In this document: in pieces, positions 1 through 13,469 of the stretch
How the letters are laid out: each line of letters opens with the position of its first letter
Numbering within the stretch: position 1 is the stretch's first letter
Assembly (NCBI GenBank): GCA_036571765.1
Contig: BROE01000006.1
Location: forward strand, 14,002,830 to 14,066,829
DNA length: 64,000 nt
Direction of reading: 5' to 3'
From: Plecoglossus altivelis
Taxonomy: Eukaryota; Chordata; Actinopteri; Osmeriformes; Plecoglossidae
Notes under the pieces: generated by a model
What the model was told of the DNA's origin: nothing
Databases searched by the model: none
Seen by the model: the letters and a program-made list of their open reading frames with translations, nothing else
Position numbers and translations under genes: made by a program

Positions 1-475
1 TCTTCCTTGTTCTACAGTACGTTAATGAGAGGGCCGGTGTGTTCTCTCTGTCTCAGTCGTCCACCGGTGATGTTTCCATTGTTCCTGCATCTCCTCACCA
101 TTTTTCACTCACTTCTCCTGTCAGGACTGTACTCTCTGGTGTAGGTCTGACCTGATTACCTGTGCGTGGGGGTGTGTGAGTGGGGTGTGTGTGTGTATGA
201 GTGGGGTGTGTGTGTTAGTGGGGAGAGGGTGTGTTTGTGTTGAGAGAGTGATTCCCACTGTCCCTATAGTCGTCCACAATAGGATCTGTTTTTAATCTGT
301 ATTAACTGACCGTCTGGCAGTCTGTCTGTGTCTGACCATTCACCCCCTGTTCACGGCCTGTCCTCTCCTCTCTTCTGTACCCCAACCCCCTCCCCCTCCT
401 CTCCTGTCACTTCTCTTGTCATCGCCTCTCTTTTCCTCCCCTCTGCTTCCCCCTCGTTCCCCTGACCCCTTCCAG
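1..475 (+). other. tenm2 intron, 3' end
   Basis: This is intronic sequence upstream of the first exon in view. It has GTGTG-rich stretches near 170-245 and a long C/T-rich tract (355-475) ending in the acceptor CCTTCCAG. I see no coding sequence. Confidence 0.7.
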
Positions 476-681
476 GAGCGTGGGCGGGTCGTAACGGCAG
501 CATTGAGGGGGGGGATGTGGAGGTGGGACGCAGGGCGAGCCAGGAGGTGCCCCCAGGAGTGTTCTGGAGGTCCCAGCTCCAGCTTGGCCAGCCGCAGTTC
601 CTCAAGTTCAACATCTCCCTGGGCAAGGACGCCCTATTCGGGGTCTACATCCGCAAGGGTCTGGCCCCCTCACATGCACAG
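476..681 (+). CDS. tenm2: tenm2 exon, extracellular linker before the EGFs
   Basis: Acceptor CCTTCCAG, donor CAG/GTGCTG. Enters with two bases of a split codon and ends on a codon boundary. It encodes the teneurin-typical VPPGVFWRSQ and FLKFNISLGKDALFGVY, which continues into the next exon as SHAQ-YDYMERLDG. Confidence 0.88.
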
Positions 682-1709
682 GTGCTGGTCCGCAACGCAC
701 ACACACCCACACCCGCTCATGCAGACCGGTGTGCTTGTGATTAAAACATGTTTATCGCTTTCTTTTTCACTCTTTCTCTCTTTACTCTCTCTGTCGGTTC
801 TGCGTGTGTGCGTGCTTGTGCGCATCCTCCAGTACGACTACATGGAGCGTCTGGATGGGAAGGAGAAGTGGAGCGTGGTGGAGTCTCCCAGGGAGCGGAG
901 GAGCATCCAGACGGTGGTTCTGAACGAGGCCGTGTTCGTCCAGTACCTGGACCCTGGCACCTGGCACCTAGCCTTCTACAACGACGGCAGGGAGAGAGAG
1001 ACCGTGTCCTTCAGCATCAACATCATGGGTAAGACACGCGCGCACACGCACGCAGACTGGAGCATCGGTTTTACCGTGGGGAAGACAGGAAGTGGACAAG
1101 GAAGTGGGGCAGGGAAGATAGCTGGGCTGGATGGAGAGGAGCTGCAAGGACGAGAGAGGCCAATTCTTTTTTCAAGTCAGGAGGGAGGGAGAAGAGATGT
1201 GTGTTGGAGTGAGGCAAAGGTGTTGGGCTGAATGTGTATGTGAGAGGGAGGGGGGGGACCGGAAAGCGAGAGCGGGAGGGAGGGAGGGAGGGAGGGAGAA
1301 GGAGACCATCAGAGACTCCATAAACCTCAGTGTTTCCTGCCTACCAAGTGTGCTTTCTCATCATAAGTGGGTTAAGATGCACTCAAACTTGGATGGAGAG
1401 CTGAATGAGCACACAGTTACAGAAAACACACACACACTCACACACAGCATCTGAAATATGTCTGTGAAGCTCCCGTGTAGCAGGGTGCATGAAGTATTGA
1501 TGCCTCCGAGTAAGAAAGGAGTAAATAAGCCCCTACATTCAGAAAGAGCAGAGAGAGAGATGGTCTGGGGAGGAAGAAACATGCTGGAATGAGAGATGGT
1601 GAGAAAATGAAGGAGAGGAAAACGCAGAGGGACAAGAAAGACAGACGAGCAAAGCAAGTGAGAAACAGGGAGAGAGAGGGGGGGAGAGGGAGAGGGAGAG
1701 AGGGAGAGA

Positions 1710-1748
<39 letters not shown>

Positions 1749-2687
1749 AAAAGGCGAGAAAGAGCAGGGAGAAAAGAGGAGGGAGTTGCAGCAAGGGAGT
1801 CTGGAATGTGAACAGGGGATGGACTGATAGATGCTGTGACTGGTGAATGAGTCTGTTGAGGGGGGAGACGAAATGATACTTTTCTCCAGTCGATACGTCG
1901 CAACGCCAAACATGGACGCTCCGAAGCACACAGCGTTTCCCTCTTGAACACAGTTTGAGCTTTGTTGTAGACTGTAGGCGGAGACTAATGCCTTGGCCGA
2001 TCCCTGTTTCTCCTTGCAGACTCCGTACAAGAGTGCCCACGAAATTGCCATGGCAACGGCGAGTGTAACTCAGGCATGTGTCACTGTTTCCCAGGGTTCC
2101 ATGGCATGGACTGCTCCAAAGGTAGGGGTCGCATGACTCCAGGAGGGGGGGGTCTATGTGTTGTGTGTGTGTGTGTTGGTTTGCAGGCGTGCGTCGGTAC
2201 GAACGGGCGAATTTGTGCATCCATTTATAAACCAAACTTGAACCTAATTTGGGTCTTAATATTTTCTCCCTCTCCTACCCCCTCACCTCCTCCTTCTACC
2301 TCCTCCTTCACTGCCCCCCCCCCCACCACACACACACACACACACCAGCGGCGTGCCCCGTGCTGTGCAGTGGGAACGGCCAGTACGACAAGGGCTCGTG
2401 CATCTGCTACAGCGGTTGGAAGGGCCCCGAGTGTGACGTCCTGGTGAGCCAGTGTATCGACCCCCTGTGTGGGGGCCACGGCACCTGCAACGATGGAACC
2501 TGCGCCTGCGCTCTGGGATACAAGGGAGACAACTGCGCCGAGGGTGAGGAGGGTGTGTGTGTGTGTGTGTGTGTGTGTTTTGGGTGGGGTTGGGGGTGGT
2601 TGGGGTGGGGTGGGTTTTGGTTGTTGTGTGTGGTGTGTGTTGTGGGGGGTGTGTGTGGAGTGTGGTGTGTGTGGTGTGTGGGTGGGT

Positions 2688-2758
<71 letters not shown>

Positions 2759-5700
2759 GGTGGGTGGGTGGGTGGGTGGGTGGGTGCATGCACGACGGAG
2801 TGATTTTTGGTGTGAGGATGCTGTGTGTGTGCGTGAAGAGATTATGTGTGTGTGAGTGAGGGAGTGATTTTCTGGCAGCATGTCGGAATGCAAAGATCGA
2901 TAGCATCGCAAAAGCCAGATTGTACAAACTACAAACACATAACACACGCACACACTCTTCACACTAGAGAGAGATGGTCATCGCGGTCCCTCTACGGAGT
3001 GTGTGCTCATCCACACCGACATGAAGGACGATGCAGTCTCATTCATCAGAGGTTTTATTAAGGGATGAAATCGCTTCTATTGATCCTTCCAAGAGGGATC
3101 AAGCTGCCACCCTCTCCCTCCAGAGGATGGCCGAGCGGGGAGGGGAGGAGTGGAGGAGAGAGGGGGAGGGATGGTGACAGGGGAAGGGAGGGAAGGACAG
3201 TGAGAAAGCACAAGATGGGAGAGGTAAACGGAGGGAGCCAAAGGTCTTGGGGGAGAGGGATAGAACAGAGAAAGGGATGGAGTAGAGGGTGGGAGGGAGG
3301 GAGGGAGGGAGGGCAGATAAATGCAGGGGGACAGCGCAAGGTCAGCATTTTTCTCCAGACTTCTTTTTCTTCTCCTCCTCCCTTCTCCTCCTCTCATCCA
3401 CCTCCCCCTCCCCTGCCCCCCCCCTCCTCCACTGTGGCTCTCAGAGCTGATAGTCATCACAGCAGAGCCCCCCACCTGAAGAGCTCACAGCACCAAGATC
3501 GATAACACACTCTGAGTTTAGGCTGGTGGCGGTGGAGGGGTGGGAGGGGGGCGGGTGTGGGGGGCGACGTGCGAAATTGACAGGGGAGGTGTTTGCTCAG
3601 GCTAGCTCAGGGCTGGAGGGGTAATGAGGGCGGTTGTTGGACAGAGAGGATGAGGGGAGTTGGGGGGTGGGGTGAGGAACGGAGGTTGGGGCGGCGGGCT
3701 GTGAAGGGGTAGCGGGTGGCCTGGAGGGGGGTAATTTGTCAAATTGCTTTTCAGTCACAGCAGCGCTCAGCCTCCCATCTGCCTGTCAGACTGACTGACA
3801 ATGTCACTTTCTCCCCCACCGCAGGAGCTCACACACACATTTCGCACGCACGCACACACACTCACACACTCACCTAAGTAGATATGTGTGACAGAGCCTA
3901 AACACTATGTTGTGATTCTGTCACACTGAATCATCTTAAAATAGCATCTAATCTATTTACTATAATTCAACCTCTCTCTCTATCGCTCTCTAACACTGTA
4001 TTTTTCTCTCCCTCTCTATCGCTCTTATGTTCTGCCTCACTCTCTCCTCCCTTCTGCTTTGCCTTCTACCCCCTCACACAGTTGACTGTCTGGACCCCAC
4101 GTGTTCTAACAACGGGATCTGTGTGAATGGGGAGTGCCACTGTAAGCCGGGCTGGGGGGGGCCCCACTGCGAGCTGCCCAGGGCCCAGTGCCCAGACCAG
4201 TGCCACGGCCATGGAGCCTTCATCCCCGACACCGGCCTCTGCAGCTGTGACCCCAACTGGATGGGCCATGACTGCTCCATGGGTGGGTGAACACTGATGC
4301 TTCAAGCTATATCTCTGGTCCTAGTACTAGAATCTCTAACTCTGACCCTAGTACTAGAATCTCTAACTCTGACCCTAGTACTAGAATCTCTAACNNNNNN
4401 NNNNNNNNNNNNNNNNNNNNNNNNNNNNNNNNNNNNNNNNNNNNNNNNNNNNNNNNNNNNNNNNNNNNNNNNNNNNNNNNNNNNNNNNNNNNNNNNNNNN
4501 NNNNNNNNNNNNNNNNNNNNNNNNNNNNNNNNNNNNNNNNNNNNNNNNNNNNNNNNNNNNNNNNNNNNNNNNNNNNNNNNNNNNNNNNNNNNNNNNNNNN
4601 NNNNNNNNNNNNNNNNNNNNNNNNNNNNNNNNNNNNNNNNNNNNNNNNNNNNNNNNNNNNNNNNNNNNNNNNNNNNNNNNNNNNNNNNNNNNNNNNNNNN
4701 NNNNNNNNNNNNNNNNNNNNNNNNNNNNNNNNNNNNNNNNNNNNNNNNNNNNNNNNNNNNNNNNNNNNNNNNNNNNNNNNNNNNNNNNNNNNNNNNNNNN
4801 NNNNNNNNNNNNNNNNNNNNNNNNNNNNNNNNNNNNNNNNNNNNNNNNNNNNNNNNNNNNNNNNNNNNNNNNNNNNNNNNNNNNNNNNNNNNNNNNNNNN
4901 NNNNNNNNNNNNNNNNNNNNNNNNNNNNNNNNNNNNNNNNNNNNNNNNNNNNNNNNNNNNNNNNNNNNNNNNNNNNNNNNNNNNNNNNNNNNNNNNNNNN
5001 NNNNNNNNNNNNNNNNNNNNNNNNNNNNNNNNNNNNNNNNNNNNNNNNNNNNNNNNNNNNNNNNNNNNNNNNNNNNNNNNNNNNNNNNNNNNNNNNNNNN
5101 NNNNNNNNNNNNNNNNNNNNNNNNNNNNNNNNNNNNNNNNNNNNNNNNNNNNNNNNNNNNNNNNNNNNNNNNNNNNNNNNNNNNNNNNNNNNNNNNNNNN
5201 NNNNNNNNNNNNNNNNNNNNNNNNNNNNNNNNCTGACCCTAGTACTAGAATCTCTAACCCTGACCCTAGTACTAGAATCTCCAACTCTGATCATAGTACT
5301 AGAACCCTGACCCTAGTACTAGAATCTCTAACTACCCTAATACAAGAACCTCAAAAACTACTACTGGCAGGTTCAAGTAACTGCTCTGGTCATATGAACT
5401 ACAAAAACCGTGATATGAATCATATTGCAACATAGGTCCTGGTGTCCCACTAGCAGGTGTGTAACAGTGCTCCTCTCCCCTCCAGAGGTGTGTTCTGTGG
5501 ACTGTGGCACCCACGGTGTGTGCATGGCTGGGGCCTGTCGCTGTGAGGAGGGCTGGACCGGCGTGGGGTGCGACCAGCGCGTGTGTAACGCTCTGTGCAT
5601 CAAACATGGCACCTGCAAGGATGGCAAATGCCAGTGTCACCAGGGATGGAATGGAGAGCACTGCACCATCGGTGAGTGTGTGTGTGTGTGTGTGTGTGTG

Positions 5701-6345
5701 CATGCGTGCGTGCGTGTGTGTGTGCGCGTGTGTGTGTGTGGAGGAGAGAGGAGCACAGATGGAGAGAGAGATTGACAGCTCAGCTAGTTTGAGTGCTGAG
5801 TCCTTCTTTCAAACCAACTCCCCATAAAGGAGTTTTCAGCTTGTGAAATCCTCAGGTTAGGCAATGAAAGGGTCTGTGAGTGTGTGCGCCAGTGCGCGTG
5901 CGTCTGTCTGTGTTTTCCTCATTGTCAATCCATCACTGTCTCTCCAAAGTTGACGTCGCTGTCAGTTCAAGTTGGATGAATGCTAGCTCTTTTGCCTTGC
6001 CCTGAGTGCTTAGAGACAGGAAGCTTCACAGCCATGTAACCGTTCATGCTTCTGTTTTGTAGCCATGCAGACACACAACACACACACACGTGCACTTTGA
6101 CAAGGCAAGGTGAGGAAAAGCTGTTAGTGATCTCTGAATTTCCCCCATAAAGTAAAAAAGTAGGGCAGCTTTGACGTGGAGACTCTCGCACCGATGAAAC
6201 ACTTGTCACCCCTCTGCTAGCAGCAAAGCACATGTGGGTGCCAGTAGACAGCGACAGTCACGCCTTATCTCCCCGCACCTCTTCTCATCTTCGCTCTGCA
6301 TGCGCCTGCATGCTAAAAGCCTTCTTTCTCGCTCTCTCTCTCTCA

Positions 6346-6385
<40 letters not shown>

Positions 6386-8132
6386 CATAATGTCACCCCC
6401 TTACCCTTTGCATGTTTTCTCTCACTGCAGACTTTGGCGACGTGCTTGATAAAGGTACCGTACTCAGCCCTGCTTGCTAGTCTGTAGCCTGTGGTTGTTA
6501 GCTAGCTAGCTGTAGCTGTGCTTGTGGGCCTAGAGCTGCCCATGGCTAGCTGCTAGCTTGGCTCCGTCAAAGTCTGTCCGTGTGCTCTGTGTTTTGGAGT
6601 AAGTTGGGACGAGGGGTGCGGGGCAGTGGTGGTGCTGTTGTCCTTGAGGGACTTATTGTCGGGTGTGTGTGTGCATGTGTGTGTCTGGGGGGCGCGCAAC
6701 TTCATTTTACCATGAGTCTAATCCTCCGGCAAACTAGGATGTTACAAGCACCCACATGTGCACGCACACACACACACACACAAATTGTGTTTCGCTGGTT
6801 TTAAACGAAGACCCGCTGCCTTTAGGATGCAAGTCTTGTACAGCAGTCGTACAGCTGCTGCAGGCAGAGAGGATGATGGGTGCTGTGAAAACTCCCAAGG
6901 TAATTGGTGAATTTCATGAGCCAGTGATGCATGGCATAACGTGGGGTAGAATGTACAACACAGAGCTGTTTACTGGGTGGGTGGATGTGTTTCTGAGCGC
7001 GTGTGTGAAAGCCAGAGAGAGAGAGAGAGCAGATGAGAGAGACACAGCCACCCACTCTCATTCATTTGGTGGCCACGCAGGTCCACCAACAGGAAGGGCA
7101 AGGTTCAGCCCGTTCTGACTGACTTCCTGTGTCTATCAGGCCCCCACTCAGGAGAGCCGACTCCATCCATGCTGCTGCTCTCACAGCACCCTTACCGCTG
7201 TCAGTCACGCAAGCCTACCTGGTGCTTGGTCTCTCGCTCCTCTTTCTCTCGTTCCCTCCTCCTCTCCTCCTTCCTTTCTCTTGTCGATCTCGTCGCCTCT
7301 CCTCTTCCCTCATTATTCCTCTCATCTCTTCTCCTCCATCCTCCCCTCCTCCTCAGCCTTTAAAAGGTAATTGAGTAGCTTTCATCCTTTTATGAAGGGG
7401 AGGCTGCCATTCTTAAGGGCAGAGGAGGGAGAGGGAGGGTAAACCTCGTCGATAAAGAAGAGCAGCGAGAGGGAGGGGGGAGGGAGGGAGGAGCGCCGAT
7501 GGAGCGAGGTTTATGTGGAGCGGTGCATTGTGGCGTTATCTGCTCCATCCACGAGGAGTGTTTTCGGAGTTATGACTCTAACCTTTTCTGTGTGACCTTT
7601 TAGATGAGCCAGGCTGGATGTGAAGGAGAAGAGCCCTCTTTATACAACATTCAGCCTCTTTCACTTTCTCCTTCTCAAACTTTTTCGCTTTTTGCTGCTC
7701 ACCCTCCTTTATCTCGCTAAGCTTCTCCCTCTCGCGCGCGCACACGCAGACACACACATGCAGCCGCTGGGTTCCACAGCGCGTGTGTGCGTGTGTGTGT
7801 GCTGACCCATAACCTGAAGCAATTTCTCCTCCCTTTCCAGGGGATTTCATCGGAGACCGGCAACATTACTGGAGAGGTTGGCCTAATAGTTTCTGAAATC
7901 CCACTTTATTCTAGTTAGTATGAGCAGAATCGACTGGCCCTTGGCATTAAAAGGGGGGGACGGAGGGGCCTCCCACCCTCCCTGCCTTCCTAGCCAGCGA
8001 TCCCGGGCGATCAATGGCAACTATGGATCCTGCCTTCCAGTCGCTTCATAACTATTTGGCTGCTTGAAATGGCAACTCCATTAAACAGGCAATCACTGCT
8101 AACTGGCTTTTCTCTGCCGGGTTCAATACTGG

Positions 8133-8184
<52 letters not shown>

Positions 8185-11100
8185 TGTGTGCTGTGTCTGG
8201 TGTGTAGTGTGGGTGTGTAAGGGGGGGGGGGGGGGGTGACCATCAGGCAGATGCTGGTAATGTACCGTGATAAGGGCTCCCCAGGCACACTGACACACAT
8301 TAATTAGAGATGTAAACGTCTGATTTGATTCCTCTGATTGCGTAAAGAGAGCGTTTGGAGGGTTTCAGCCTGTCTGGGCGGCGTAGCGAGAGAGCGTGAG
8401 AGAACGTCAGGCCTTCCCGTCTCACTTCCCCACTCGCCCCCACTACTGTCCCTCCTGACAGGGGGAAACAGGGGGCTGGTCTTGGTTAGGGGAGCGCAGC
8501 TGCTGTTTAAAAACTGTCGACTTTCTTTAAGTTACGTTTCACCGACGTTTGAAGGGAGCAATAAATGTCAGGTGTGTTGGTGTGACGTGGCTGCTGTGGA
8601 GAAGGGAGAAGGGGGAAGTGTGTTGCAGAAGACTTGTGCTGTGTAACACCTCACAATTCTCCCTCCTCTCTCATCTGCCACTGGAACTCAGGGCAAATGG
8701 CACATCTCAGGGGTACGCAACTTCAGTTTGACTTTGTGTGTGTGTCTGCCCAAGACCACAAACATGTCTCCAGTGACCTGGTACACACACACACTGTGCT
8801 AGACAGTTGCCAGACAGATTGCAGGGGTGTTTAGTGATGGGTGCTCTGAAGGATACTGTACTGGTGATATATTGTTTGAGATGCTGGCAACCAGCCTTTT
8901 GGGTGATTTCTGCTTATTCACACCTGTGTGGTCCCATAACCTCCTCTCTTCTCCTCTCTGTTCATCCCTTCCCCCCTCCTCCTCCTCCTCCTTCTCTCCT
9001 CTCCTCAGATGGTTGTCCTAACCTGTGCAATGGGAACGGTCAGTGCACCATGGGTCAACAGAGTTGGCACTGCGAGTGCCAAACTGGTTGGCGGGGCCCA
9101 GGCTGCAGCGTAGCCATGGAAACATCTTGCGCCGACAACAAAGACAACGAAGGAGGTGTGTGTGTGTGTGTTTATTGTGGGGTCTGCTGGAGGCAAGTGA
9201 AGGGGAAGGATGGAGGGGAGTTATTGAAAAACGCTTTCCCGCCTTCCTCTCTCTCCCTACCTCTCCATTACTCTCCCTCTCCCTTACTCTTTCTCCATCA
9301 TCCTCCACCCCCTATCTCTATCTCTCCCCCTATACCTCCACCCCCAACCATCCTTCCATGATCCCCATCCCTCCATCTCCTCCCCCACCCCACCCCCACT
9401 AACCTCCATCTCTCTTCCAGATGGTCTGACAGACTGCATGGACCCAGACTGCTGCATCCAGAGCCCGTGTCAGAACAGCCCTCTGTGCCGGGGCTCCCAG
9501 GACCCCCTTCAGGTGATCCAGCAGAACCCGCTGGCCCAGCCCCGGGTCCGCTCCTTTTACGACCGCGTCCGGATGCTGGTGGGGCGCGACAGCACCCACA
9601 TCATCCCCGGGGAGAACCCCTTCAACTCCAGGTCAGCACGCTCACACCCTCCTGACGCTCGAGCCTTTCGTGGACCAAGTCGGACGACAGTCATTCGTTC
9701 GATAATGGGAGGAAGTGGATGGATAATGCAGGACTGATGGACTGAGCAATCTATTAAAAGACTGTCTGACTAATGTACCAACCCCCTCTCTGCCCCCCCC
9801 CCCTCTCTCTCTCTCTCTGGGTCTCTCTCTGGGTCTACCCTTCCTCCTCCAGTCTGGTCTCTCTCATCAGAGGGCAGGTGTTGACCACAGATGGCACTCC
9901 TCTGGTGGGGGTTAACGTCTCCTTTGTGAAGTACCCCCACTATGGATACACACTCACGCGCCAGGATGGCACGTACGTACGCACACTCACGACACACTCG
10001 CACGCAACACGTCATCGGGTTCTAAGATTGGTTTCTAACTTAGCGTTTGATCAGTCATTCAATTAGTGGATGCTTTTATCCATATTGATTTTTCATTACA
10101 AATAGTGCTTTTGGAAAGTACATCAAAATAACAAGTCTGCTTCTAAAAGTATTTATGGGGTTTCCGAAAAGGTTAGGATTGGTCTGTGTTTTTGCTAGAC
10201 TCGACGGAGACATTTAATCTCAACTCCAGTATTACATAATGTATCAGATGATAACCAGGATATGTCTGTCAAATATTGGGCCTAACTCCCAGTCCATCTG
10301 TCCATGTCCTGCTCTTCCCTCCCCTCCCATAGGTTCGACCTGATAGCCAATGGAGGTGCGTCTCTGACCCTGCGCTTTGAGCGGGCTCCCTTCCTCAGCC
10401 AGGAGCGCACCGTGTGGTTGCCGTGGAGCCAGTTCTACGCCATGGACACGCTGGTTCTGAAGACGGAGGAGAACACCATACCGGGCTGTGACCTCAGCGG
10501 CTTCCTGAGACCGGACCCCCTAGTGGTGGCTTCTCCTCTCTCCTCCTTCTTCAGCTCCAAGCCTGGGGAGAAGCCCATCATACCTGAGACACAGGTAGGC
10601 CTGGCTGGCTGGTTCTTTGGTTAGCTGGCTGGCTCACTGGATGATTGTATCTATGCCTTGGCAAGCTGGCTGGTTGGCTGGTTTTATGAATTCCTGGTTA
10701 GCTGGCTAGTTACATCTATCCCTGTTTTGCTGGCTGGCTACTTATGTATAATTCTGACTAGCTGGCGGACTGGTTATGTATATTTCTGGCTAGCTGGCTG
10801 GCCACAGTAAGGGACTATTGTGTCTGGATAGCTAGTTATACATATGCCTATTTGTAGTTTACAGCTGGCCCGTCACTGACATGTCTCTCATTCCCTCTCC
10901 TTCTCCTCCTCTCTCCTCTTGCTTCTTGTCTCCCCTTCATCTCTTCTCCCCTACTCCTCTTCTCCCCTTCTCCTCTTCTCCTCTTCTCCCCTTCTCCTCT
11001 TCTCCTCTTCTCCTCTTCTCCCCTTCTCCTCTTCTCCTCTTCTCCCCTTCTCCTCTCCAGGTTCTCCATGAGCAGATCGAGCTCCCGGGCACCAATCTGA

Positions 11101-13330
11101 GGCTGTGCCATCTGAGCTCCAGGACCCAGGGCTACCGTGCCCTGCTTAAGGTGACCATGACCCCACCTGTGGTGTCCCTGGGGCTGCTCAAGGTGCACCT
11201 GATGGTGGCCGTGGAGGGTCAGCTGCTCCAGAAGTGGTTCCACGCCTCGCCCAACCTGGCCTACACCTACATCTGGGACAAGACCGACGCCTACGGACAG
11301 AGGGTCTACGGTCTCTCTCAGGCTGTCGGTGAGTGGGAGGGTGGGTGTGTGGGTGTGCGTTTGTTTGTAAAATGTGTGTAGATAGGAAGTCGGAAAGGTT
11401 GGTAGGCAACCAAAATACTCTTGGGTTTGGGATCTTAAGCGAGGGGAAGCGATGCACCTCTGCACTTTACCAGCTCAGTGACGGCTCAACATTTTCTTCG
11501 CGTGTCTACTTTTCATCAGCGCCACTCATGCCCCAGTCAGCCAGTCAGCCAGCCAGCGGAGGCCTATTAGCCGTCAGGGCTGGTTAGCGTAGGCGCTAAG
11601 CGGTTAGCAGAGCGAGCAGGAAGGGCCCTCGCCGCTCCCTCAGCTCGCTGTCACACAGCCTCCCAGCTGCTGTCAGACCCTCCACTCCCCTGCTGCGTGT
11701 CTGGAGGAAGCAGGGGCCAAGCGAGGGAGTGGATTAGATATGTGGAATATATTTGTACTGCCGTTTCCTGGTGCTGGCTGCAGTCTACAGAGACACAGAT
11801 GTTGTCATACTCGACACATTTGGAGTGGAGGAAGTGTTAGATGTTTTCATTTTCAGACACCAAAGTACACCAGACACCAGACTGAAGCCTTGTGTGATTT
11901 GTGGAGCAAGGCTTGTCCAAGCTAACTCTGGCAGTGCTAGCTGGGCTGGCACGATGCTAACAACAGCATCCTTGTCATTTGGAATGTGCGTGTGCATGCG
12001 CAGGGCAGTCTCCTTTGAATCATATGTCTGACGCAAGAAAAACGTATAGGCCTACATGAACGCACTGCTAGCCACTTAGCACCTCACCTCCAACATGCAT
12101 GTTTATGCTAATTACAACAACACGCCAAACACTGCCGTGACGAGGCCGCACTGGTCTTGCTAGGGTCGGTGGATACCACGGTGGCAAGGGCGTCTTTCTG
12201 AGTGGGCGACCTAACATGCCTGCTGTCCAATTAGCAGGGTATTAACTGATTTGACGCCAGAAGGAAGTGTTGGTTGAGTGTTAGCACCGCGATGGACACA
12301 GGTGCTAACTAGCATCTGTGACCCTCTTCTGAGCATGAGAGGGGAGAGGAACGGTACGGCCCCATCTGTTGCTGTTCTTACTTGGACATGGTAGCGGAGG
12401 TCTGGCCGCTGACGGGGCTGCGGTCTCTCTGTGGCGTGGAGCTTCGTTCCCAGGAACATGCCTGTCTGCAGACAGCTAAAGGTTTTTCCTCACCAGTTTC
12501 TGCATTCTTCCCTCGTCCCTCCACCCGTCCATCTCTTTGTCCCTCCTTCCTTCCCACCTTCTCTCCATCCCTCCCTCCGCCCCTGCGTCCGCAGTGTCGG
12601 TGGGCTACGAATACGAGTCGTGCGCCAGCCTGATCTTGTGGGAGAAGAGAACGGCAGTCCTGCAGGGCTTTGAGCTGGACCCTTCCAACCTGGGGGGCTG
12701 GTCTCTGGACAAACACCACATCCTCAACACACGCAGCGGTGGGTGCACACACGTACTGTATGCACACACGCATGTGCACGCCCACGTATGAACACGCAGC
12801 CTCGTACACGCACAGGCACACGGGCACGCTGCGTTCGCACAATACACCTTCGCACATCCGCAACCACGGTGGAAAAAAACTCAGTGTACTCTGGCTTACA
12901 TGCACAGATCCACAGATAAATTCCCTCTTCGGAAGTCAACACACTGTCAGGTTGCCTGTATAAGTCCTTAATTCCCCAGTGGCTCCCCTCTAGTCTGCGT
13001 GCTGTCTTAGAGGCTGGCTGGGAGGGAAAACATTGACGCTCACCTGCTGTGACAATCAATGCAGTAACTAGACTGTGGACACACTGTCTCTCCCTCTAAT
13101 TGGATGAGAACACAGACCTTTAAGCATGCCAGTAAACAGGTCTAGTCTGATTGTCTGTTTAATGCACATAACTTAGCGGAGGCAGACACGCGTGAACACA
13201 CACACACACACAACATGTCTCTCCACAGAGCCAACATAGCGATTCCAAGGAGTCGAGTCAAGAGGGATTTACTATGATGGTTCCCATGTCTGAAGATGAC
13301 AAGGCCTCAACAGCAATTACCACTACTGCT

Positions 13331-13361
<31 letters not shown>

Positions 13362-13408
13362 GTCCCACATACTTGGTAGGAGCTAAGCACCTTAATACTT
13401 TTGTATCA

Positions 13409-13469
<61 letters not shown>

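Larger units (their letters stand above)
5672..9008 (+). other. tenm2 intron between EGF7 and EGF8
   Basis: A 3.3-kb intron. It holds the microexon at 6431-6454, a weaker microexon-like segment at 7841-7876, TG repeats (5673-5740, 8134-8182), a G run at 8221-8236 and pyrimidine-rich stretches (7215-7355, 8940-9007). No other coding sequence is seen. Confidence 0.8.

Noticed and set aside
2225..2962. Open frames full of His-Thr or Cys-Val on both strands
   Set aside because: Products of the CA/TG and TGGG microsatellites next to a tenm2 exon.
4287..5435. Long open frames on both strands across the N gap
   Set aside because: They consist of unknown bases and a 27-bp repeat that cannot stop in frame; not a gene.
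7353..7362. 10-nt exon-like piece between CCTCAG and GTAATT in the site A intron
   Set aside because: Its length would shift the tenm2 frame.
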